A stretch of DNA of 64,000 bases. It comes from Desulfomonile tiedjei DSM 6799. GTDB lineage: Bacteria > Desulfobacterota > Desulfomonilia > Desulfomonilales > Desulfomonilaceae. Under the pieces are notes generated by a model. The model worked only from the letters and a program-made list of their open reading frames with translations, did no database searches and was not told the origin of the DNA. The stretch is from contig NC_018025.1 of NCBI RefSeq assembly GCF_000266945.1, forward strand, positions 5,832,001 through 5,896,000, written 5' to 3'. Positions 35,231 to 43,698 of this stretch are shown here, piece after piece (position 1 is the stretch's first letter; every line of letters starts with the position of its first letter). A program made the position numbers and the translations under genes.

Positions 35231-36304
35231 ATGAACAAATACAAGCTGCTTACATGGCAGTCTAGTTGTCTACTGATATTCCTCCTGTGCATTACCTTGT
35301 CAGGATGCATAGGACTCATGCCTTCGCCTTTCAGACCATCACCCGGACCGCAGAAAACCCCTCAAGCATACGATTTGGCGCAGGCTTTCGATATCGCATG
35401 CAGGAATTATCGCTTGGGGCCGGGCGACAATCTGCGAGTTCTTTTTCAGACGGAATGGAGTATACCCAGAGGTACCTATACCCTTGACACCCTCGATGAA
35501 ATCGAAGTGGAATTTATTCTCGATCCTGCATTGAACAGAAAAGCAGTGATCAGGCCCGACGGAATGATCACTCTTCCGGGTATCGGAGAAGTCCAGGCCG
35601 CTGGGGTGACTCCGGACCATCTCGCCAAAATCATCTCAGAGAAATACCAGGAAACGGAGATCTTTGGAAAAGAAGATGACAGGCAGCTCAAGCAATATAA
35701 GCTTGTGACTGTTCATGTTCTCAGTTTTTATCAAAAGGTTAAGAGACTTGTAGAATCGCTGACTACGCTTACTGGGGGGCAGCAACTGACAGTAGTCGTT
35801 AATCCTGACGGCAATATCGATCTACCCCTTCTGGAACAGAGAATATTGGCTGCCGGGAGTACGGTAAGAGAAGTCGAAAAAACCGTTAATACCCTGTACA
35901 GGCGAGGTCCGCTTCAGCATGTGGTTGCATCGGTTTCTCTGCAAGAGGGGAAATCGCGAAAAGTGTACGTAATGGGAGAAGTCACCCGACCCGGAGCATA
36001 CGACATAACCCAGCCGATAACTGCCCTGCATGCAATAGCTCTTGCGGGTGGTCATAATTCCAGGACTGCCGATCTCACGAGTGTAATTCTCGTTTCAAAG
36101 GATATTTACGGGAAACCTATTGGAAGACGACTGGATCTCAAGAAGATTCTTGACGTGGGGGACATGGGGTCAGCGATCATGGTCAAACCATACGATGTTC
36201 TTTTCGTTCCGAACACTTACGTGGCTGACCTGAGACTTTTCATGGAACAATATATTCTGACGATAACAGACTTTGCGACCTTGAGGAACTTGATCAACCA
36301 GTAG
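35231..36304 (+). CDS. Wza-type polysaccharide export outer-membrane lipoprotein
   Basis: 357 residues. Signal peptide with lipobox (LLCITLSGC, acylated Cys about residue 25), then a Poly_export domain (YRLGPGDNLRVLFQ ... VRPDGMITLPGIGEVQAAG) and two SLBB-like ubiquitin-fold repeats (VVVNPDGNIDLPLLEQRILA and VYVMGEVTRPGAYDI). It forms the outer-membrane channel for an exported polysaccharide. An upstream TTG at 35213 in frame is less likely. No Wzc or Wzx/Wzy neighbour here; the glycan operon at 23-30 kb could be its supplier. Confidence 0.85.
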   Translation: MNKYKLLTWQSSCLLIFLLCITLSGCIGLMPSPFRPSPGPQKTPQAYDLAQAFDIACRNYRLGPGDNLRVLFQTEWSIPRGTYTLDTLDEIEVEFILDPALNRKAVIRPDGMITLPGIGEVQAAGVTPDHLAKIISEKYQETEIFGKEDDRQLKQYKLVTVHVLSFYQKVKRLVESLTTLTGGQQLTVVVNPDGNIDLPLLEQRILAAGSTVREVEKTVNTLYRRGPLQHVVASVSLQEGKSRKVYVMGEVTRPGAYDITQPITALHAIALAGGHNSRTADLTSVILVSKDIYGKPIGRRLDLKKILDVGDMGSAIMVKPYDVLFVPNTYVADLRLFMEQYILTITDFATLRNLINQ

Positions 36305-36489
36305 GGACTGAAAGTCGGAAGTCGTTTTCCTTCAGGATCAGGGGGAACACGGCCTTGTTCTTCCAGTGAACGATATGCCGCGAAATTAAGCATGAATCAA
36401 CAATATATTACAAATAGTTGCGGTCATTCACATCTCTATAATGTCGGTCCTGTGCTTTGGCCAAATGATCGCAGCGGGCGGAAAGTAAA

Positions 36490-36765
36490 ATGATACCACC
36501 TGTTTTCTTAAATGGGGTAAGAGTCCCTGAGGAGACTTCCCGGGCACTCATGAATTCCATGGGGCCGTTGCATGGGATTTGCGATCATTGCGGGGGGTCT
36601 GTTGTAGAAATCAAAAGCGTAATCATTGGCACCCAACCGACTCCGTTGTTCCGTATCTGGTGTTCGACCTGCGGACGGTATGGTGACGTGGTTCACGAAT
36701 TTCCCTCTGATTGGTACAAACGCCTTCTCCGCTCCGTGGAACTTCAGGTCCAAAGGATCTTTTAG
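36490..36765 (+). CDS. Small protein with two CxxC motifs (zinc-ribbon-like)
   Basis: 91 residues with CDHC (about 30) and CSTC (about 60) separated by about 27 residues, the spacing of a small zinc ribbon. The C-terminus is basic and amphipathic. GGCGGAAAG lies before the ATG. No family recognised, no operon partner. Confidence 0.6.
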   Translation: MIPPVFLNGVRVPEETSRALMNSMGPLHGICDHCGGSVVEIKSVIIGTQPTPLFRIWCSTCGRYGDVVHEFPSDWYKRLLRSVELQVQRIF

Positions 36766-36897
36766 CAAGAAAGACTTTGAAGATCGCAAATCGCTCCTTC
36801 TGCGACGCTTCCCGCTGCGTGGAGCCGCATGGCGACGGGCTTGCCTCGATGAACGAGTGCTGCTGAAGTCATGTATTCTTAGCTGAAATTGCTCCTT

Positions 36898-37034
36898 ATA
36901 CCGATTCGCTTTTCTTCTCATAATCTGGGAGGCTGGAGGTATCCTTCATTCCGGACGACGCAAAGCCGTCTGATCACTCCGCCTCAGGACACCCCAGCCT
37001 TCGCTATGTTATGTGCATAACTGCGAAATGGTAT
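36898..37034 (+). repeat. R1 interspersed repeat, copy d
   Basis: 137 bp, ends ATACCGATTCGC and GCGAAATGGTAT, the best preserved ends in the family. The remaining gap to 37314 contains no gene I can support. Confidence 0.85.
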
Positions 37035-37314
37035 TATAGCTTTGTCCGAGGCAGTTTTGACGTTCGAATCTGTGTACTATCATCTCGTCTCGTCCGAGCG
37101 GGACTCACCTTCCGAAGAAAGCCAGGCAGATCGGATACACTAACAATCAGCATCAATACAAGGTATAATGTTTATACAATGATGGTAAGATACTCTGATC
37201 TACTTTTGCGAAGCTATTTATTGTTTTCAAGGTTGACATTGTCAGGCATCATAGAGTTTTACTGATGTGCATGCTTTGATACCATGCATTCGCCTTATTT
37301 CGAGATAATATTCT

Positions 37315-39522
37315 TCAATTGTTGGTTCCGGTAGAGTACTGCAGATAACCTCTGTACAACTGGTTAAGTGAATCATATTCTTGCTGAAAACTGATTTTCA
37401 GGGCTGACATTTTTTTCTGTTCCTCCTGATGACCGCAAAGATAAGCGTTTTCTTCCAGAATCCCTGCCAGTGCGATCAAGCTCGTCGTGATCTCTTCCGC
37501 CCCATGTCGGTAATGAGCATTTTTTGACATTAGCCGCAGTATTTCACTTTTCAGGTATTCTTCCGTTTCTCTTTTCAGACAGGATTGAGGATTGTCGAAG
37601 GCCCAACAGATCAGCCTGTAATAATTGGGCCAGGGTCTGGCATGCACTAATTGCTTCAGTTTTTCTCCCAACCGGGGGGGAACGTGCTGGGCTTCAAAAT
37701 GTGACTGCATTGCTTCGCTGCGTATTCTCGTTTCCTCGTCGGGGTACCAAATGCCATCATAATCTGAGGAATCCAGCGCCCTGCGATATAGGATGTCAGT
37801 CCTGCGCACGAGCACCAGGGAATAATCATCACTAAAAATACATCCCCATCGACCGGTTTTGAGCAATGACATTCCCAGGTTAAAATCATATGGATAGGTA
37901 GTCAGTACAATGTAAGATACGCCATACTTGTCCAGAAGTCCCTCCGGTTCCTCACGTGATTCCTGAGCCACCCCCATGATGATGAAATAATCTTTGATGA
38001 TCTGAGGAGGGAAAAAGGACTGATCCCGAGTATCCATAAAAAGCTGAAGTTTGGGCGTATAAAAAAGGAGATAAGACGAGATTTCCCATCCGGCCAGGGT
38101 CCGCCCTTCTAATCGGTTCTTTTCGATGAACGACACCAGTCTGCTCGAGAATGTGTCGTAGCTCATGAAATCTCGGAGAAGAGACCGAGGTGGTCTGAGC
38201 GGATTATGCGGTGAATACGGTAAGACAACTGTTACAACAAAAAGCCAACACGAACTTATCAGCGCTAGGGCGACTGCTGTAATGGAGCCTGTTCTGAATA
38301 TCCTCGAGGCAGTGAGGTCTCCGAATCTTTCTTTGGCTGTAATTGCCAAGCTTTGAATCGAAAGCGTCACGAGAACAGAGACTGCAGGGACAAAAGCCAT
38401 CGCAGCAAAAAGAATGAATCTCCTGTGCTTCAAGGAGAGCACGAGTAAAACCAGAAGCACCATAGCTTCCATAATCAGATCGCAGGGGATTGTCGCCAAT
38501 TCCTTGTGGATGCTGAATTCACGATTGACCGCATGAATTCGGGATTCGTCGAAAACTCTAGATTCCGTATGAGCTGTTTCACCTGTTTGCGAATCACGCT
38601 GTTCCTTTCTGAAGCCTGTCCACACCACAAGCATTGCGAAAACGACCAGCATCAGAAGACTCAAATAGGGGAACTGGGATCCGGTGCCCACAATTCTCAC
38701 GCCCGCATCAGTGAAGTTCAGGAGTGAAAGCCAATCACTTGAATTCGATGTGACTATGCCGGTTCCCACCTGAGTAAAAGGCATCACGAGATTAGTGATT
38801 CCGTACGGATTGAAAAAAGCGCTCATGGCAATACTTGCAAATGCGACGAACCACCATTGCGCTACAAGAGATTCTCGGCTTCTGAGACACGAAGAAGGCA
38901 GAATTCCTAAACCGGCCCGCAAGCTTACCAGACAGGCTTTCGCAATCACAAGAGCAAGACCGAGCATAAATGAACCGTGGAAATTGCTCCAGATGCCTAT
39001 GACCACAGGTACGCCGTATAACCGTATGCGATCCGACCAAAAGGTATCGGAAAGCAGACTGACGAGGATCAGCAGATAAAATATCCCGAAATTTTCGGCT
39101 CTAATCGTGAGGAAGGGACTTGCTGCGAAGAGCCCGGCGAACAAGCTGAAGAGAGCAACGTCAATGCCGGCACCCAGCCTCCGGCACCGGTAATAGAGAA
39201 ATGCCGAACAGAAGAATAACAAAAGAGCTTTGATCAGTACGGGTCCGGATTCCTCGAAATGGCTGTAAACGATGTAATAGAGAAGATGACTCAGCCAATT
39301 CTGATCCACCCAAAGACCGGCCGAGTTGGTGAACGACCAATGGCACGGGACCGCCATGCCTTCGCTCAGAATGCGTTTTCCTGCTGCGAACCCGAGAAAC
39401 AAATCCGAATTGAGACCGATATTCCCGACAGCTACGAGATACGTCACGGCTACGGCACAGATCAGCGATGCTCTTCTCACCCAAATGACTCGGCTGTCTG
39501 CACCTGTCATAGGAGAATTCAT
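37315..39522 (-). CDS. Large multi-pass membrane protein (GT-C glycosyltransferase-like)
   Basis: 735 residues. About 11-12 membrane helices in the first 430 residues, then a soluble C-terminal part of about 300. The early loop VDQNWLSHLLYYIVYSHFEE and the layout (first helix, acidic loop, many helices, soluble tail) resemble GT-C lipid-linked sugar transferases or related uncharacterised membrane proteins. The tail has an EKYGV-like LDKYGVSYIVLTTYPYD. No catalytic residue can be fixed from sequence alone. ATG 39522 is chosen over 39588, which has no ribosome site; both are possible. Confidence 0.65.
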   Translation of the reverse strand: MNSPMTGADSRVIWVRRASLICAVAVTYLVAVGNIGLNSDLFLGFAAGKRILSEGMAVPCHWSFTNSAGLWVDQNWLSHLLYYIVYSHFEESGPVLIKALLLFFCSAFLYYRCRRLGAGIDVALFSLFAGLFAASPFLTIRAENFGIFYLLILVSLLSDTFWSDRIRLYGVPVVIGIWSNFHGSFMLGLALVIAKACLVSLRAGLGILPSSCLRSRESLVAQWWFVAFASIAMSAFFNPYGITNLVMPFTQVGTGIVTSNSSDWLSLLNFTDAGVRIVGTGSQFPYLSLLMLVVFAMLVVWTGFRKEQRDSQTGETAHTESRVFDESRIHAVNREFSIHKELATIPCDLIMEAMVLLVLLVLSLKHRRFILFAAMAFVPAVSVLVTLSIQSLAITAKERFGDLTASRIFRTGSITAVALALISSCWLFVVTVVLPYSPHNPLRPPRSLLRDFMSYDTFSSRLVSFIEKNRLEGRTLAGWEISSYLLFYTPKLQLFMDTRDQSFFPPQIIKDYFIIMGVAQESREEPEGLLDKYGVSYIVLTTYPYDFNLGMSLLKTGRWGCIFSDDYSLVLVRRTDILYRRALDSSDYDGIWYPDEETRIRSEAMQSHFEAQHVPPRLGEKLKQLVHARPWPNYYRLICWAFDNPQSCLKRETEEYLKSEILRLMSKNAHYRHGAEEITTSLIALAGILEENAYLCGHQEEQKKMSALKISFQQEYDSLNQLYRGYLQYSTGTNN

Positions 39523-39648
39523 GCTCTTGGCGGAACCCTTTCTTCGTCCGTGACGGTCGTGATGAGTTTTGTATCCGGTGGGCCGCATTATGGCATATTT
39601 CGCGCCCGGCGAGTGTCAAAAGTTTGAGGCAATCAAAGAAGGAAAATT

Positions 39649-39813
39649 CGGGGAAACCCTTCTTGTAAGAAGTGTTTCCCCGAGCCCCATCCCAAGAACT
39701 TCTAGCATTTGTCTGAGTTATCGTTTTTTCATCAGAAAAAAACGATAACTCAGACAAAGTGTTAAAAGTTTTTGGAAGGGCTTGGGGAACCTTTTTGCAA
39801 AAAGGTTCCCCAA
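39649..39813. repeat. Triple-hairpin element, copy 1
   Basis: Three palindromes in a row: CGGGGAAACCCTTCTTGTAA with its partner (39649-39682), a 23-bp stem with four-base loop (39708-39757, TTTGTCTGAGTTATCG arm), and GGGGAACCTTTTTGC with GCAAAAAGGTTCCCC (39784-39811). A similar element in opposite order lies at 41920-42083; the gene 39939-41873 sits between them. Confidence 0.85.
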
Positions 39814-39938
39814 ATCTTACTGCTTTGAAAGCGTATTGGTATTACAAGAAGTTCCGCACCGATTTTCGTTTGAATCGGCTTGACCTGGCAATCTGCTCAT
39901 ACTATTTCTGATGCTGTGTCCGAATGAGGCAGAGGCAT

Positions 39939-41873
39939 ATGCAGACAGACCATTCAAATCCCGATATCGAGAGTTTCCGACCTGCAAAGATCTCCCGCTC
40001 ATACGTGCTCGTCCTGACTCTTTGCTTGCTTGCTCTGGCGCTTATTGTTCAGTGGCCGGGTCTCAAAGCGCCGATGGTGTATGATTCCCGTGTGTTCATT
40101 GCAGAAAAGGCCGAGGTCTTCTCACAAGAGGGGGTGAGTGGTGTAGTAGCTCTCTATCCGGGGCGAGCTTTGGCAATGGCTTCATTCTACCTGAATTATG
40201 TTTCTACCGGAATGGACCCGACCTTTTTCAGGCTCGTGAACATTTGCCTTCTCGCAGGCTGCGGAATTGCCGTCTTTGTGCTCGTGTTCATGCTTCTTTC
40301 GATCCGGAATGCTCCTGCTGATGAAGATGTTTCGCTTTCCCTTACCGTGGCGACACTTCTGGCTGTTCTATATCTGATTCATCCACTTCAAACGTTCTTA
40401 TCTTTGTACATCTATCAACGTATGGCACTTATGTCTTCGCTGTGTTTTCTATTCGCTATCGCCCTGTACATTGCTGCTCGCACGGGAAGAATGAGCTCTC
40501 CATACGCGGGATACTTCGCTGCATTCCTTTTGTACCAGATCGGAATGTTCAGTAAGCCGAATATCTTCACTCTACCGCTTGTTCTCCTTCTTGCTGAAAT
40601 TGCTTTCTTCCGGACGGGGTTGAAAGCGTTATGCAAATTGGCAATCATATTCCTGATCGCGAGCATCCCGTACTTCGCAGTTATGAAGATATTCGTGCCT
40701 TCTCCCGAAGGTATTTCAGCTCCCGGAACCGGGTTCGTAGCATCACTCGCGGCATACTATGTAGACAGCGGGATCACCGTAAAAGAACAGGCTTTGACCA
40801 ACTGTCGCGTGCTCTTCTCGTATCTTTCCACTATCTTTGTCCCTACACCTTCGAATGTGCAGTTGCTTCAGGTGCAGATTATCTCCCGTTCCTTACTTGA
40901 CCCGCCTTCTACTCTTCCGGCATTTCTGGGAGTGCTTATTCTCGGCGGTTTCGGCCTTCTGGCGCTCAAATTACGGCCGTTGACCGGCTTCGGCATAACC
41001 TTTTTCCTGGTAACGATCATCCCCGAGAGTTTTCTGGTGCCTCAGTATTTGTACGCAGGATATCGGCCTGTTTTGCCCATGGTCGGCCTTATCTTCGTTG
41101 CAGCGGACGTCATTGGAATAGCAGCGCTCAAACTGAAAGATCGTGTGGGGACACGTGTAGCAGCAAAGACAGTTGCACTCGTTTTGGTTCCGCTGGTGTG
41201 TTTCTTCGGAGCAGTGACTTCCATCAAGGCGACGCTATGGAGCAATCAATTACTTTTTTGGAAGCAAAGCCTCGAGAAGTTTCCCCCGTACGGCACGCAT
41301 GTAGAAAAGAAAGCCTACCTGGACACTCTTCTGAATATTGGAGATGCATATTGCGAAGTCGGTCGATGGAAGAATGCGGTCCATCATTATCAACAAGCGC
41401 TTGAAATACAACCTAATTTTGCCACATTGCACAATAATCTGGGGTTCGCATTGCATGAAGCAGGAGAGACAGAACTGGCTTTGGAGCATCTGCACAAGGC
41501 AATGGAACTGAACCCGCAAATGCCCGATGCCTTTAATAATGCGGGATTGGTGTTTTTTCGGCTCGGAAACACTCAGAAAGCAATCGATTACTTCACCAGA
41601 GCTATCGAGCTGCATCCGGGATTCGTTCCCGCATACGCGAATCTGGGAAGTGCGCTTATCCAGGCGAACCGAATACCGGACGCGATTCGCATTCTTTCAA
41701 AAGCGCTGCAGTTAGATCCTTATTCTGCACAGACACATAACAATTTGGGATTTGCATACTATCGGTCGGGTGATTCACCAAAGGCGGTCGAACACTTTCG
41801 GAAAACCCTTGAGATCGAACCGGGCTTTCAGGAAGCAAGAGAAAATATGACCCGTGCTCTGCAGAAGAAGTAG
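39939..41873 (+). CDS. Membrane protein with C-terminal TPR repeats (TMTC-like)
   Basis: 644 residues. About 10 membrane helices in the first 430 residues, an early loop WPGLKAPMVYDSRVFI (the Asp-bearing loop typical of GT-C enzymes), then about five TPR repeats (about 440-640), e.g. ATLHNNLGFALHEAGETELA and AQTHNNLGFAYYRSGDSPKA. The architecture matches TMTC/O-mannosyl-transferase-like proteins. Start taken at 39939, with GAGG just before; 39924 is also in frame. The gene lies between inverted triple-hairpin elements, which suggests a mobile or exchangeable unit. Confidence 0.75.
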   Translation: MQTDHSNPDIESFRPAKISRSYVLVLTLCLLALALIVQWPGLKAPMVYDSRVFIAEKAEVFSQEGVSGVVALYPGRALAMASFYLNYVSTGMDPTFFRLVNICLLAGCGIAVFVLVFMLLSIRNAPADEDVSLSLTVATLLAVLYLIHPLQTFLSLYIYQRMALMSSLCFLFAIALYIAARTGRMSSPYAGYFAAFLLYQIGMFSKPNIFTLPLVLLLAEIAFFRTGLKALCKLAIIFLIASIPYFAVMKIFVPSPEGISAPGTGFVASLAAYYVDSGITVKEQALTNCRVLFSYLSTIFVPTPSNVQLLQVQIISRSLLDPPSTLPAFLGVLILGGFGLLALKLRPLTGFGITFFLVTIIPESFLVPQYLYAGYRPVLPMVGLIFVAADVIGIAALKLKDRVGTRVAAKTVALVLVPLVCFFGAVTSIKATLWSNQLLFWKQSLEKFPPYGTHVEKKAYLDTLLNIGDAYCEVGRWKNAVHHYQQALEIQPNFATLHNNLGFALHEAGETELALEHLHKAMELNPQMPDAFNNAGLVFFRLGNTQKAIDYFTRAIELHPGFVPAYANLGSALIQANRIPDAIRILSKALQLDPYSAQTHNNLGFAYYRSGDSPKAVEHFRKTLEIEPGFQEARENMTRALQKK

Positions 41874-41919
41874 CAGAAATGGGGAGTGGCTGAGAGAGAA
41901 TTTAAGAGAAATAATACTC

Positions 41920-42083
41920 GAGGAACCTTTTTTGCAAAAGAGGTTCCTCAAACTCCTCCAAAAAACTCTTATCATTTTGTCTAAATCATGGTTTTTTCAT
42001 TGAAAAAACCATGATTTAGACAAAATGATAAAAGTTCTTGGGATGGGGCTTGGGGAAACCCTTCTTGTAAGAAGTGTTTCTCC
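41920..42083. repeat. Triple-hairpin element, copy 2 (inverted order)
   Basis: GAGGAACCTTTTTTGC arm pair (41920-41949), a perfect 29-bp stem with a three-base loop (41970-41998 with 42002-42030; arm contains TTTTGTCTAAATCATGG), then GGGGAAACCCTTCTTGTAAG with its partner (42052-42083). The outer hairpins match those of copy 1; the central stem is different in sequence. Confidence 0.88.
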
Positions 42084-42193
42084 AGTATTTGCTGATTGAA
42101 AGCGAAATTGCCATGAGTTGATTTAGGTTGACAATCCGGTGCTGACGAGAGAAAAATTGTCTCGCAATTATCATGTGCTCGTAAGGAGGCACT

Positions 42194-43090
42194 TTGGAAA
42201 GAATTGTGGATTGGCTCAGAGGTGTCCGAGTGCAGTTCTTGTCGTTATCTGTTGTACTGGTGTTCTTGGGCACATCAATAGCCGTGTCGGAGGGATTGCA
42301 TAATCCGGGCTACTCTGTTTTGGCATTACTTGGCCTTCTCTTGCTCCATGCCAGCGTCAATCTCTTGAATGACTATTCCGATTATCACAGCGGAATCGAT
42401 TTTGCTACGAATGCCACTCCATTCAGTGGTGGCAGTGGAATGCTGATTGCCGGCCGTATTGCGCCATCAGCCGCTCTCTGTGTAGGCATTGCCTGCGTGG
42501 TGGTCAACATCGTTATAGGACTCTATTTTGTAAAGGTAACGAACTGGCAGCTTATGCCGTTACTATTGGTCGGAGTATTCACCGTTTGCTGTTACACGGA
42601 TGTCCTGGCAAGGTGCACTTTGGGAGAAATCTTTGCGGGGTTGGGTTTGGGCCTGTTACCCGTTTTGGGCTGCTATTTTATCCAAGTGGGGCATTATTCT
42701 GCGAAGGCTTTTGTTGCAGGAATTCCTGCCGGATTGCTCACATTCAATTTGCTGCTTCTCAACGAATTCCCGGACTACCCTGCAGACTGTAAAGGTGGAC
42801 GCAAGAATCTGCTGATGCTGCTGGGCGTCGAGCGAGCCGGTCGATTGTACGCTTTTGTGATGGCTCTCGTGTATATCAGTATAGCAACAGGGGTGGTGTT
42901 ACATTTGATACCAGGTTATTGCCTGCTTGGATTGTTGACGATTCCTGTAGCACTCAAATCCATAAAATGGGCCTGGAATCATACAAACGATCTGGGCACG
43001 GTAATCCCGGCGCTTCAAGCCAACGTGATCGCAAATCTGGGAACACAGACGCTCCTGGGCGTTGGTTTTCTGGTCTCATCACAGGGATGA
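42194..43090 (+). CDS. UbiA-family prenyltransferase (MenA-like)
   Basis: 298 residues, about nine membrane helices. Aspartate motifs NDYSDYHSGID (about 60-70) and DYPADCKGGRKN (about 198-209) coordinate Mg-prenyl diphosphate. The order resembles 1,4-dihydroxy-2-naphthoate prenyltransferase, so menaquinone synthesis is possible but not proven. The start is a TTG (42194) with AAGGAGG five bases upstream. It overlaps the next gene by 4 bp (ATGA). Confidence 0.82.
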   Translation: MERIVDWLRGVRVQFLSLSVVLVFLGTSIAVSEGLHNPGYSVLALLGLLLLHASVNLLNDYSDYHSGIDFATNATPFSGGSGMLIAGRIAPSAALCVGIACVVVNIVIGLYFVKVTNWQLMPLLLVGVFTVCCYTDVLARCTLGEIFAGLGLGLLPVLGCYFIQVGHYSAKAFVAGIPAGLLTFNLLLLNEFPDYPADCKGGRKNLLMLLGVERAGRLYAFVMALVYISIATGVVLHLIPGYCLLGLLTIPVALKSIKWAWNHTNDLGTVIPALQANVIANLGTQTLLGVGFLVSSQG

Positions 43091-43659
43091 ATTCAGAGAT
43101 AAATTCCAAAAGCGCTGCACGCGAAAGATCGTCTGGAATTGTGCAGACAACTTCGTCTGATGAACCGTTGTTTGTACTAACGTACCAAACATACAAAGTT
43201 ACATTAAGAACCATCCTGTATGCCATTTGGATTCCTATGCTTGGAATTGGTCCTTTTATATTTCCGTGGGAAGATGACGTGTTCAAATCAGTATGTCAGA
43301 GAGTCCTCTGCATATGCCTATTCTTAACAACTACTCTCCTAGCCGTTCATATTCTGTCCCTAAAGGAAATAAGACTCCATAGAGATAGAATGGTAAAAGT
43401 GTGTCGATTTGGCGGACAAAAAGAAATAAAGTTGGAGAATGCAAGGTTCACTGGCACGAGGTTTCGTTTAACCAATATAAAGAAAATCTGCCATCAAGAT
43501 ACGCATCCGTTTGCATTACATAAAGCAATCATGTACGACGAATATCTGGCCGACGGCAAGGCTGTAACAAAGCTAAATGCACTTTTAGCCGAGCTTTCCG
43601 GCAGAAGGATCGAGGAATTTGAAGGAAAAACAGACATGGACCCTTTCATCAAAAGATGA
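43087..43659 (+). CDS. Hypothetical membrane protein with PH-like soluble part
   Basis: 190 residues, ATG overlapping the previous stop. Two membrane helices (about 37-57 and 68-90), then about 90 residues of beta-strand character with RDRMVKVCRFGGQKEIKLEN, suggestive of a bacterial PH-like fold. Coupling to the prenyltransferase hints at a shared membrane-lipid role, but there is no direct evidence. No named family seen. Confidence 0.6.
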   Translation: MNSEINSKSAARERSSGIVQTTSSDEPLFVLTYQTYKVTLRTILYAIWIPMLGIGPFIFPWEDDVFKSVCQRVLCICLFLTTTLLAVHILSLKEIRLHRDRMVKVCRFGGQKEIKLENARFTGTRFRLTNIKKICHQDTHPFALHKAIMYDEYLADGKAVTKLNALLAELSGRRIEEFEGKTDMDPFIKR

Positions 43660-43698
43660 GGAACATGCGAATCTTGTGAAAAGAGGAGATCTCGACAG

